From the NCBI GenBank assembly GCA_023249165.1, contig JAHFDE010000097.1, positions 1 to 8,073 on the forward strand: 8,073 nt of DNA, read 5' to 3'. This document shows, in pieces, positions 1-6,678 of the stretch. Within the stretch, counting starts at the first letter, position 1. Every line of letters begins with the position of its first letter. A program made the translations under genes and the position numbers. The stretch is from Candidatus Methylomirabilota bacterium. Lineage in GTDB: Bacteria > Methylomirabilota > Methylomirabilia > Methylomirabilales > CSP1-5. The notes under the pieces were generated by a model. It saw nothing but the letters and a program-made list of their open reading frames with translations, ran no database searches and was not told the DNA's origin.

Positions 1-719
1 AGGCCGCCGAGGTGGTGGGGCGCATGATCGAGCAGAAACCGGAGCAGGCCATCATTGTGCTGGCGCCTCCCGCGAGCGCGGATGCCAGCGCTGCCCTGGC
101 GAAGGGGGCGTACGCGGCTCTCGCGACGCCGCTGCAACCGGCCGACCTCGAGATCGGGCTCAGGAATGCCCTCGAGCGATATCACCTGTTTCGCACCAAC
201 ACCCGTCTCCGCCACGAGACCCTGCAGGATGACCTGACGGGGGTCCTCAATCGTCGATATTTGGATCGATATCTCGGCGAGGAGATCGAGCGGTCCCGCC
301 GGTACAAACACCCCTTCTCTCTCCTCTTCTTCGACCTCGATCACCTGAAGCACATCAACGACCAATATGGCCACCTGTCGGGGAGCAGGGTGCTGATAGA
401 AGTGGTGAAGGTCATCATGACGCAGCTCAGACGGACCGACAAGATATTCCGGTTTGGCGGGGATGAGTTTTCGGTGACGCTGCCCGAGACCGATCAGCGA
501 GGGGCGGTGGAGACCGCCCACCGCCTGCGCCAGGCGATCCGGGACCATCGGTTCCATCCGGTGGAAGGGGCCGAGGCGTCGCTCACGGCCAGCTTCGGGG
601 TCGCCACGTATCCTGAGGACGGGCAGACCGGCGAAGATCTCTTGCGCCACGCCGACGAGGCGATGTATCTCGTCAAGACGGGGACCAGGGACGGGGTCGG
701 GATCAAGGACAAACGATGA
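1..719 (+). CDS. Receiver-like-GGDEF nucleotide cyclase, 5' partial; candidate Hypr (cyclic AMP-GMP) type
   Basis: The frame is open from base 3, so the true start lies upstream; residues are counted here from the GTG at 12. Residues 13-50 resemble the last strands and helices of a response-regulator receiver (IIVLAPPAS, GAYAALATPL). A charged helical linker (about 50-70) follows, then a complete GGDEF domain: DDLTGVLNRR (73-82), FFDLDHLKHIND with metal-binding D108, and GGDEF at 149-153. RRTD at 140-143, five residues before GGDEF, matches the c-di-GMP inhibitory I-site. The domain should therefore be catalytic and join two NTPs into a cyclic dinucleotide in the cytoplasm. The residue matching PleD Asp344 is Ser125 (GHLSGS instead of GHxxGD), a change known from Hypr GGDEF enzymes that make 3',3'-cGAMP. 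The receiver part lacks the usual Thr/Ser of strand 4 and Lys of strand 5. The stop overlaps the dxr start by 4 bases. The GGDEF call is firm; product specificity is inference. Confidence 0.92.
   Translation, partial: AAEVVGRMIEQKPEQAIIVLAPPASADASAALAKGAYAALATPLQPADLEIGLRNALERYHLFRTNTRLRHETLQDDLTGVLNRRYLDRYLGEEIERSRRYKHPFSLLFFDLDHLKHINDQYGHLSGSRVLIEVVKVIMTQLRRTDKIFRFGGDEFSVTLPETDQRGAVETAHRLRQAIRDHRFHPVEGAEASLTASFGVATYPEDGQTGEDLLRHADEAMYLVKTGTRDGVGIKDKR
705..709 (+). promoter_or_regulatory. Ribosome-binding site of dxr
   Basis: AAGGA lies six bases before the ATG at 716, inside the last codons of the GGDEF gene. Together with the ATGA overlap, this supports the chosen dxr start and translational coupling. 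Confidence 0.7.
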
Positions 720-1885
720 AGCGCCTGAGCATCCTGGGCTCCACCGGCTCGATCGGCATGCAGGCCCTGGAAGTGGTCCGCGCCCACCCCGAGGCCTTTG
801 AGGTGGTGGCGATGGCGGCGGGGCGGCGGCTGGACCTCTTTGCCCAGCAGGTCCGGGAGTTTCGGCCGCACCTGGTCTCGGTGGCGACCCGGGACGGGGC
901 GCAGGAGCTTCAGGAGAGGCTGCGCGGCCTTCCCGTGAAGATCTGCTTCGGGGAGGAGGGGTTGAGCGAGGTTGCGGCCTACTCCGATGCAGAGCTCACG
1001 TTGCTGGCGGTCGTGGGGGCGACGGGACTCAAGCCGGCGATGGCGGCGATCCGGGCCGGCAAGGACGTGGCGCTCGCCACCAAGGAGGCCCTCGTGATGG
1101 CCGGGGCACTGCTGACGGCTGAGGCCGCGGCCCGAGGGGTGAAGCTCTTGCCGGTGGACAGCGAGCACTCCGCGATCTTCCAGTGTCTCGAGGGGGGCGG
1201 GTGGGGGGCGCTGAAGCGGATTATCCTGACGGCGTCGGGGGGAGCGCTGCGGCAGGTCCCGAAGGAGCGGCTGGCCTTCGTGACCCCCGAGGAGGCCTTG
1301 AACCATCCGGTCTGGAGCATGGGGAAGAAGATCACCATCGACTCGGCGACGCTGATGAACAAAGGGCTCGAGGTGATCGAGGCGCGATGGCTGTTTGACA
1401 TCGACGCACAGCAGGTGGACGTGATCCTGCACCCCCAGTCGATCGTGCACTCCCTCATCGAGTATGTGGACGGGTCGGTCCTGGCCCAGCTCGCCCCGCC
1501 CGACATGCGCCTTCCCATCCTCTATGCCTTGAGCTACCCGGCCCGCCTCAAGAACGCCTTCCCCACCCTCGATCTGGTCCAGGTGGCCTCCCTCACCTTC
1601 GAGCCAGTCGATCGGGAGCGGTTTCCGTGTCTCGGATACGCGTATGAGGCGGTCGCGATGGGAGGGACGGCACCGGCCGTCTTGAACGCCGCCAATGAGG
1701 CGGCGGTCGAGCTGTTTCTTGGTCGGCAGATCGGCTTTGGCGAAATCCCCGAGGTGATCGAGGCGAGTCTCCGCGGGCACCGGCCGGGGGACGGGGACAG
1801 TCTCGACGAGATCCTGGCGGCCGATCGGGAGGTCCGCGAGCAGATCGCCCGCACATACCGGGCCAGGGTGAGGCCGGTGTCATGA
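716..1885 (+). CDS. dxr: 1-deoxy-D-xylulose 5-phosphate reductoisomerase
   Basis: This is the second enzyme of the MEP isoprenoid pathway. It converts 1-deoxy-D-xylulose 5-phosphate to 2-C-methyl-D-erythritol 4-phosphate with NADPH and a divalent metal, in the cytoplasm. The 389 residues match the family length. Visible marks are the N-terminal Rossmann motif GSTGSIG (8-14), ATKEALVMAG (121-130), VDSEHSA (147-153) and SGGALR (174-179). The active-site stretch HPVWSMGKKITIDSATLMN is followed by KGLE. The metal ligands correspond to D148, E150 and E219. The C-terminal helical domain (about 300-389) includes APAVLNAANE. The start is fixed by GSTGSIG near the N-terminus and by an AAGGA ribosome site. 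The gene overlaps its upstream and downstream neighbours by 4 bases each (ATGA), so it is probably co-transcribed and translationally coupled with both. No catalytic residue is missing. Confidence 0.99.
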   Translation: MKRLSILGSTGSIGMQALEVVRAHPEAFEVVAMAAGRRLDLFAQQVREFRPHLVSVATRDGAQELQERLRGLPVKICFGEEGLSEVAAYSDAELTLLAVVGATGLKPAMAAIRAGKDVALATKEALVMAGALLTAEAAARGVKLLPVDSEHSAIFQCLEGGGWGALKRIILTASGGALRQVPKERLAFVTPEEALNHPVWSMGKKITIDSATLMNKGLEVIEARWLFDIDAQQVDVILHPQSIVHSLIEYVDGSVLAQLAPPDMRLPILYALSYPARLKNAFPTLDLVQVASLTFEPVDRERFPCLGYAYEAVAMGGTAPAVLNAANEAAVELFLGRQIGFGEIPEVIEASLRGHRPGDGDSLDEILAADREVREQIARTYRARVRPVS

Positions 1886-3264
1886 CGGTCGAAACCATCG
1901 TCTCCTTCATCGTCATCCTGGGGCTCCTGATCTTCGTCCACGAACTGGGACACTTCCTGGTCGCCAAGCGGGCCGGCGTCGGGGTGCTCAAGTTTTCCCT
2001 CGGGTTCGGTCGCCGCCTCTTCGGTTTCCGGCGGGGAGAGACCGAGTACCTGGTTTCTGCCATCCCGCTCGGCGGCTATGTCAAGATGGTCGGCGAGGAC
2101 CCACGCGAGGTCGTGGTGGACGCCACCGGTCAAGCCTTCGATGGTGCGGGCCAACCCCTGGATCTCCGGAAGTCCTTCGCCCACAAGTCGGTGTGGACGC
2201 GGATGGCCATCGTCCTGGCCGGGCCCGGGGCCAATTATCTCCTGGGCTTTCTCCTCTTCTGGGTTGCTGCGGTGTTTGTCGGAAGCCCATCGATGGAAGC
2301 GATGGTTGGCGAAGTGGAGGAGGATGCCCCTGCGGCGCGTGTCGGGTTGCGCCCCAAGGATACGATTGTCGCCGTCGACGGGGAAGCGGTCTCCAGCTGG
2401 AGCGATCTCATCCTGAGGATCAACGACGCCTCAGGGCGGGCGGTGGCATTGCACATCAAGAGAGGGGAAGAGAATGTCAACGTGACGATCACGCCCCGTA
2501 GAAGGGACGTGACCACGACAGTGCTTCCCCCCACGATCGGGCGTGTCGTGCCTGACTTTCCTGCAGCCGAGGCAGGATTGCGTCCCGGTGACAAGATCAT
2601 CGCGGTGAATGGCGACCCCATAGACTCCTGGCAACAGCTCTCTTTGAAGATCCGGGTGCGCCCCGGGCGCGCGGTGACATTGACGGTTGAGCGGGACGGA
2701 GAGCAGTTTGCAGCAATCGTCACCCCGCGTCTGAGTCCAGCCCCAGAGAAGGAGGCGCAGGGCCAGCAGGTGGGCCTCATTGGCATCGAGGCTGTCAGCG
2801 AATATGAACAGCGAAGGGTGGGGCTCTGGGACGTAGGAATCTCCCCCATCTTCACCCACATGGATCCTTTCTCCGCTCTGGTTCACGCTGGAAATCAAAC
2901 GGCGGGCTGGACGGTCACGATAGTCTGGGCCTTGTGGAAAATCATGCAGGGCGAGATCTCACCGCGGACGCTTGGTGGGCCGATCCTGATGGCACAGATG
3001 ACCGGCGAGGCAGCCCAGCAAGGGTTTCTCTATCTGATTTTCTTGACCGCGGTCCTGTCCATCAACCTGGGGCTCCTGAATCTTCTCCCTGTTCCCATCC
3101 TGGATGGCGGCCACCTCGCCTTCTTTGGCATCGAATTGCTCCGCGGCAGGCCGATCAGTGTGAGGAAGCGGGAGATGGCGCAGCGAGTGGGACTGGTCCT
3201 CTTGGTGGCCTTGATGATCTTCGCCTTCTATAATGACATCTTTCGATTGCTCGGACGGCCCTAA
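1882..3264 (+). CDS. rseP: RseP-type site-2 intramembrane zinc metalloprotease with two PDZ domains
   Basis: This inner-membrane protease cuts substrates within the membrane. In E. coli the relative RseP cleaves the anti-sigma factor RseA and cleans up signal peptides; the substrate here is unknown. The 460 residues are close to E. coli RseP (450). The first membrane segment carries the zinc motif HELGH (H20, E21, H24). A second hydrophobic segment spans about 107-134. Two tandem PDZ domains follow, at about 138-205 (VGLRPKDTIVAVDGEAV) and 217-282 (AGLRPGDKIIAVNGDPI). The membrane segment near 383-412 carries N400 and PVPILDGG (403-410), which supplies the third zinc ligand D408. A last hydrophobic helix lies near 436-450. 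The ATG overlaps the dxr stop and has GAGG eight bases upstream. Two TAA codons in a row end it. dxr-rseP adjacency is conserved in many bacteria. Confidence 0.98.
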   Translation: MTVETIVSFIVILGLLIFVHELGHFLVAKRAGVGVLKFSLGFGRRLFGFRRGETEYLVSAIPLGGYVKMVGEDPREVVVDATGQAFDGAGQPLDLRKSFAHKSVWTRMAIVLAGPGANYLLGFLLFWVAAVFVGSPSMEAMVGEVEEDAPAARVGLRPKDTIVAVDGEAVSSWSDLILRINDASGRAVALHIKRGEENVNVTITPRRRDVTTTVLPPTIGRVVPDFPAAEAGLRPGDKIIAVNGDPIDSWQQLSLKIRVRPGRAVTLTVERDGEQFAAIVTPRLSPAPEKEAQGQQVGLIGIEAVSEYEQRRVGLWDVGISPIFTHMDPFSALVHAGNQTAGWTVTIVWALWKIMQGEISPRTLGGPILMAQMTGEAAQQGFLYLIFLTAVLSINLGLLNLLPVPILDGGHLAFFGIELLRGRPISVRKREMAQRVGLVLLVALMIFAFYNDIFRLLGRP

Positions 3265-3275
3265 TAAGGTATAGT
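3247..3275 (+). promoter_or_regulatory. Possible sigma70-type promoter for ispG-proS
   Basis: TTGCTC (3247-3252), a 17-base spacer and TATAGT (3270-3275) lie over the end of rseP and its tandem stop codons. The -10 matches five of six consensus positions and the -35 only three, so the call is tentative. If used, transcripts would start near 3282 and carry the whole heptad array as a leader of about 120 bases. Confidence 0.35.
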
Positions 3276-3303
3276 TCAGGGTTCATGGTTCAGCGCGTTC
3301 AGG
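3274..3303 (+). repeat. Short direct repeats GTTCAGG/GTTCATG/GTTCAGC
   Basis: Three head-to-tail 7-base units (GTTCAGG 3274-3280, GTTCATG 3281-3287, GTTCAGC 3288-3294) are followed, after GC, by a fourth GTTCAGG (3297-3303). They begin seven bases after the tandem stop codons of rseP. No reading frame uses them. They share the TCAG core and the 7-base period with the larger array just downstream. Confidence 0.75.
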
Positions 3304-3315
3304 GTGTACAGGAGC

Positions 3316-3402
3316 GGTCAGCGGTCGGCAATCAGCAGTCGGCAAAACGCCTGATTCGGATTTCGAGCTGACAGCTGATAGCGGACAGCTAGGAGGCTGA
3401 TA
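3316..3402 (+). repeat. Inverted array of 7-base repeats leading into the ispG ribosome site
   Basis: The left arm has four tandem heptads of form NNTCRGC: GGTCAGC (3316), GGTCGGC (3323), AATCAGC (3330) and AGTCGGC (3337-3343). After 23 bases the right arm has complementary units of form GCYGANN: GCTGACA (3367), GCTGATA (3374) and a variant GCGGACA (3381). GCTAGGAG (3388) carries the ribosome site, and another GCTGATA (3396-3402) touches the ispG ATG. The inner three unit pairs of the two arms match at about five or six of seven positions each, so RNA or single-stranded DNA could fold into an imperfect hairpin. No T-tract follows, so it does not look like a plain terminator. Function is unknown. 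Confidence 0.75.
3391..3396 (+). promoter_or_regulatory. Strong ribosome-binding site of ispG
   Basis: A perfect AGGAGG sits six bases before the ATG at 3403 and fixes the ispG start. It lies within the right arm of the heptad array, immediately 3' of the part that can pair with the left arm. Confidence 0.88.
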
Positions 3403-4530
3403 ATGAAAGCACGGCGGAAGACGCGGCAGATCCAGGTGGGCGCGCTCAAGATTGGCGGGGACGCGCCGGTCTCGGTCCAGTCCATGACCAAGACCGACAC
3501 CCGCAACGTCGAGGCCACCGTCGATCAGATCTGGGCCCTGGAGGCGGCGGGCTGTGAGCTGGTCCGGTTGGCCGTGCCGGATGAGGAAGCCGCGGCAGTG
3601 CTCAGCACCATCCGCGCCCAGATCCGCATCCCCCTCATTGCTGATATCCACTTCAACTACCGGCTGGCACTCCAGGCGCTCGAGCAAGGGGTAGACGGCC
3701 TGCGCCTCAATCCGGGCAATATCGGCGCGCGCTGGAAGGTGGAAGAGGTGGTGCGGGCGGCGCGAGAGCGCCAGATCCCGATCCGCATCGGCGTCAACGC
3801 CGGCTCGCTGGAGAAGGAGCTGCTGGCGAAGCACGGCAAGCCCACGCCCGAGGCGATGGTGGAGAGCGCGTTGAAACACATCCGGATCCTGGAGGACCTC
3901 GATTATCCCGAGATCAAGGTCTCCCTGAAGGCGTCGCACCCCGCCATGATGATTGCCGCCTACCGTCTCCTGGCGGAGCAGGTGGACTACCCCTTCCACC
4001 TGGGGGTGACCGAGGCCGGGACCGCCTTCCCGGGAACGGTGAAGTCGGCGGTCGGGATGGGGGCGCTACTCGCTGATGGCATCGGCGATACCATCCGGGT
4101 CTCCCTGACGGAGGACTGCGTCGAAGAGATCAAGGTCGGCTTCGAGATCCTGAAGGCGTTGGAGCTCCGGGAGCGGGGGCTCAACATCATCGCCTGCCCC
4201 TCCTGCGGCCGGGTCGAGATCGATCTCATGGGGCTCACCAAGGAGGTGGAGCGACGGCTGGCGGCGCTCGGCCTGAAGAAGGCGATGAATGTGGCGGTGA
4301 TGGGATGCGCCGTCAACGGTCCGGGCGAGGCGCGAGGGGCGGATATCGGAATCGCCGGCGGCAACGGGGTCGGCATCCTCATCAAGAAGGGGCAGATCAT
4401 CCGCAAGGTGAAGGAGGCAGAGATGGCCGACGCCCTTGTGGAGGAGCTCCTGAAGATGGTGGAGTCCGGCGAAGCAGAAGACGCCTCCCCCGGGGCCGGG
4501 AATCTCCTCACCATCCTTCCCAAGGAGTGA
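3403..4530 (+). CDS. ispG: (E)-4-hydroxy-3-methylbut-2-enyl-diphosphate synthase (IspG/GcpE)
   Basis: This is a [4Fe-4S] enzyme of the MEP pathway. It reductively opens 2-C-methyl-D-erythritol 2,4-cyclodiphosphate to HMBPP in the cytoplasm, using ferredoxin or flavodoxin electrons. The 375 residues fit the compact bacterial form without the extra central domain of plant and some other IspG proteins. The N-terminal TIM-barrel part shows SVQSMTKTDTRN (24-35), IADIHFNYRLAL (79-90), LRLNPGNIG (100-108) and GVTEAGT. The C-terminal part has the cluster cysteines in CPSCGR (C265, C268) and MGCAVNGPGEA (C302), and the conserved E309. The acidic tail after about 350 is variable. The start has a perfect AGGAGG. 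proS begins 11 bases after the stop, so the two are probably co-transcribed. A gap of 138 bases with repeats separates ispG from rseP. Confidence 0.98.
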   Translation: MKARRKTRQIQVGALKIGGDAPVSVQSMTKTDTRNVEATVDQIWALEAAGCELVRLAVPDEEAAAVLSTIRAQIRIPLIADIHFNYRLALQALEQGVDGLRLNPGNIGARWKVEEVVRAARERQIPIRIGVNAGSLEKELLAKHGKPTPEAMVESALKHIRILEDLDYPEIKVSLKASHPAMMIAAYRLLAEQVDYPFHLGVTEAGTAFPGTVKSAVGMGALLADGIGDTIRVSLTEDCVEEIKVGFEILKALELRERGLNIIACPSCGRVEIDLMGLTKEVERRLAALGLKKAMNVAVMGCAVNGPGEARGADIGIAGGNGVGILIKKGQIIRKVKEAEMADALVEELLKMVESGEAEDASPGAGNLLTILPKE

Positions 4531-4540
4531 GTCTCGCCTT

Positions 4541-6253
4541 TTGTCTCACCATACCGTGCGGTGGAGTCGCCTGCTCATCCCCACGCTGAGAGAGGATCCC
4601 GCCGAGGCCGAGGCGGTGAGCCACCGGCTCATGATCCGCGGCGGCCTGATCCGCCCCCTCGCCGCCGGGATCTATTGCTACCTCCCCCTGGGCCAGCGGG
4701 TCCTGGACAAGATCAACACCATCATCCGGGAAGAGATGAACCGGATCGGGGGGCAGGAGTTCACCCTGCCCGCGCTCCACCCCGCCGAGCTGTGGCAGCA
4801 GACCGGTCGGTGGACCGAGATCGGCGAGGAGATGTTCCGCCTGAAGGACCGGGGAAAGCGGGACATGTGCCTCGGGATGACCCACGAGGAGATCATCACC
4901 TGGCTGGCCGCGAAAGAGATCCGCTCGTACCGAGATCTCCCCCAGATCTGGTACCAGATCCAGGTCAAGTTCCGGGACGAGGCTCGGCCCAAGAGCGGCG
5001 TGCTCCGGACCCGGGAATTCCTCATGAAGGATTCCTACAGTCTGGACGCGGACGAGGAGGGGCTCAGGCAGACCTACGAGCTGCACAAAGAGGCCTACGG
5101 CCGGATCCTTCGACGGTGCGGCCTCACCTTCACCGTGGTCGAGTCCGATCCCGGGATGATGGGCGGGGCCGGTTCCCACGAATTTATGGCCCCGTCTCCT
5201 TCGGGGGAGGATGAGGTGGCACTGTGCGGATCGTGCGGCTACGCGGCCAATGTCGATCTGGCGGAGTCACGGCCCGTGCCTCCACCCTTTCCCTCGTGGT
5301 CTGCGCTGGAGGAGATCGCGACCCCGGGGGCCAGGAGCATCGACGAGGTCTCGACCTTTCTTCAGATCGATCCCCGGCTCACCCTGAAGACCCTCATGGT
5401 CATAACCAAGGCGGGCCCACTCCTCTGCCTGTTGCGGGGCGATCAGCAGCTCCACGAACGAAAGGTCGAGCGTCTCGTCGGCCCGTTCCGGCCGGCGCAT
5501 CGGGACGAGGTCAAGGCGATAGCGGGGGTCGAGGCCGGCTTCCTCGGTCCGCTGCGTCTTGAGATCCCGCTGTTGGCTGATGAGGCGCTCGCCGAGGGGG
5601 TCTATGTGGCCGGGGCCAATCGCGAGGACGCCCACGTCCGCGGGGTGGTCCCGGGCAAGCACTTCAGGGCGCGGTACGCGGATATTCACCGCGTGCAAGC
5701 GGGAGATGGCTGCGTGAAGTGCGGAAGCCGGATCATGGTCGAGCGGGTGATCGAGGTCGGAAACATCTTCAAGCTGGGCACCCGGTATTCCACGCCGCTC
5801 AAGGCGCTCTATCTCGATGAGAAGGGACAGGAGCGCCCCATCGTCATGGGAAGCTATGGGATCGGCCCGGCCCGGATCGCGGCCGCCGCCATCGAACAGC
5901 ATCACGACCGGGATGGCGCCATCTGGCCCGTGAGTATTGCCCCCTTTCAGGTCCACCTCCTCACGGTCAATGTCAAGGATCCGGCGATGCGGGAACTGGG
6001 CGAAACGCTGTACCAGGCCCTCACCGGGGCGGGGGTGGAGGTGCTGTACGATGATCGGGATGAGCGACCCGGGGTGAAATTCAAGGATGCGGATCTCGTG
6101 GGGATTCCCTATCGGGTGACCGTGGGAAGCCGGGCCATCCAGGAAGGGCAGGTGGAGATTCGCAATCGCCGGAGCAAACAGGATTCGTTTGTGCCGGTCG
6201 CGGAGAGCGTCGCCCGCATCCAGGCCCTCTTACGCCAGCCGGAAGGGGCGTAG
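4541..6253 (+). CDS. proS: Prolyl-tRNA synthetase, bacterial type with editing domain
   Basis: This class II aminoacyl-tRNA synthetase attaches proline to tRNA-Pro in the cytoplasm. The 570 residues match the long bacterial form. Marks in order are LLIPTLREDP (11-20), motif 1 around LAAGIYCYLPLGQRVL, and motif 2 at FRDEARP (144-150) with TREFLMKDSYS. A CGSCGYAAN segment (C229, C232) precedes the inserted Ala-tRNA editing domain (about 240-390), which retains a lysine in LKTL (K283) like the essential E. coli K279. Then come CVKCG (C391, C394), motif 3 at MGSYGIGPARIAAA (436-449) and the anticodon-binding domain (about 467-570). There is no ATG start. TTG at 4541 follows AAGGAG (4522-4527) by 13 bases. 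An in-frame GTG at 4556 would give the family-typical N-terminus MRWSRLLIPTL but has no nearby ribosome site. The start is therefore uncertain by five codons. Confidence 0.97.
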   Translation: MSHHTVRWSRLLIPTLREDPAEAEAVSHRLMIRGGLIRPLAAGIYCYLPLGQRVLDKINTIIREEMNRIGGQEFTLPALHPAELWQQTGRWTEIGEEMFRLKDRGKRDMCLGMTHEEIITWLAAKEIRSYRDLPQIWYQIQVKFRDEARPKSGVLRTREFLMKDSYSLDADEEGLRQTYELHKEAYGRILRRCGLTFTVVESDPGMMGGAGSHEFMAPSPSGEDEVALCGSCGYAANVDLAESRPVPPPFPSWSALEEIATPGARSIDEVSTFLQIDPRLTLKTLMVITKAGPLLCLLRGDQQLHERKVERLVGPFRPAHRDEVKAIAGVEAGFLGPLRLEIPLLADEALAEGVYVAGANREDAHVRGVVPGKHFRARYADIHRVQAGDGCVKCGSRIMVERVIEVGNIFKLGTRYSTPLKALYLDEKGQERPIVMGSYGIGPARIAAAAIEQHHDRDGAIWPVSIAPFQVHLLTVNVKDPAMRELGETLYQALTGAGVEVLYDDRDERPGVKFKDADLVGIPYRVTVGSRAIQEGQVEIRNRRSKQDSFVPVAESVARIQALLRQPEGA

Positions 6254-6259
6254 TTGGGG

Positions 6260-6580
6260 TCAGTCCTGGTCGGACGAGGAGGGCCGGGGCGGCTGCTGGT
6301 CGGAGGTGCCCTTCTCGGCCTTGGCTTTCCCTTCGTTGCTGCTGGTGCCCGGGGAGCCGTCAGCCCCTTTCTTCTCTCCCTCGATGGCCTTCTTTCGGTC
6401 CGGGCTGGCGTAATCGGTCGCGTACCAGCCGCTCCCTTTGAAGACGAGGGCGGGCGGCGACAGGACGCGACGGACAGGTCCGGAGCACACCACACACGTC
6501 GTGGTCGGTTCGTCGGAGAACTTCTGAATTACCTCAAAGGTGTGACCGCAGACCTCGCAGCGGTACTCGTAGATCGGCAC
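6260..6580 (-). CDS. FmdB-family zinc-ribbon protein
   Basis: This is a small putative regulatory protein of 106 residues. It opens with the family hallmark MPIYEYRCEVCGHTFE and has two CxxC knuckles (C8/C11 and C29/C32) that should hold one zinc. FKGSGWYATDY (47-57) is also typical. The tail from about 60 is hydrophilic and low in complexity (Lys, Glu, Gly, Ser, Gln, Pro) and probably disordered. The family was named after FmdB, a proposed regulator near formamidase/amidase genes, but the molecular role of most members is unknown. The start is GTG at 6580, supported by AGGAGG nine bases upstream on the minus strand and by a strong promoter. It converges on proS with six bases between the stops, so both transcripts probably run into each other. 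Confidence 0.93.
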   Translation of the reverse strand: MPIYEYRCEVCGHTFEVIQKFSDEPTTTCVVCSGPVRRVLSPPALVFKGSGWYATDYASPDRKKAIEGEKKGADGSPGTSSNEGKAKAEKGTSDQQPPRPSSSDQD

Positions 6581-6589
6581 TGGGACCGT

Positions 6590-6595
6590 CCTCCT
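6590..6595 (-). promoter_or_regulatory. Ribosome-binding site deciding the GTG start of the zinc-ribbon gene
   Basis: The minus strand reads AGGAGG nine bases before GTG at 6580. It supports this non-ATG start, which also gives the family-typical MPIYEY N-terminus. Confidence 0.85.
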
Positions 6596-6626
6596 TGTGT
6601 CCTGGGTGCAGAAAGACTAAAAGTAT

Positions 6627-6655
6627 ATTCTAATCTCTTGGGCCCTACGTGTCAA
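6627..6655 (-). promoter_or_regulatory. Near-consensus sigma70 promoter for the zinc-ribbon gene
   Basis: On the minus strand, TTGACA (plus coordinates 6650-6655) is a perfect -35. After exactly 17 bases comes TAGAAT (6627-6632), one mismatch from the -10 consensus. Transcription should begin near 6619-6620, giving a leader of about 40 bases before the GTG at 6580. This is the strongest promoter match in the window. Confidence 0.82.
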
Positions 6656-6678
6656 CCGCCTTTCCCCTTTCCGGAGCG

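Noticed and set aside
494..1780. Long open frame on the minus strand opposite dxr (428 codons)
   Set aside because: It lies opposite a fully recognisable dxr, has low-complexity Arg/His/Leu-rich translation and no family pattern. GC-rich codon use creates such antisense frames.
3265..3402. GEMM (cyclic dinucleotide) riboswitch before ispG
   Set aside because: Considered because of the Hypr-like GGDEF gene, but the gap is explained by heptad repeats and shows no GEMM core.
3274..3402. CRISPR array
   Set aside because: Units are 7 bases, directly adjacent and in both orientations, with no unique spacers and no cas genes.
3283..3999. Minus-strand frame across the repeat gap and the start of ispG
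   Set aside because: It is an antisense shadow of ispG extended through the heptad repeats, with no recognisable motif.
6340..6380. Possible terminator hairpin (GGGG...CCCC followed by a T/C-rich run) for proS
   Set aside because: The stem is short and interrupted, the T-run is mixed with C, and it lies within the zinc-ribbon coding sequence.
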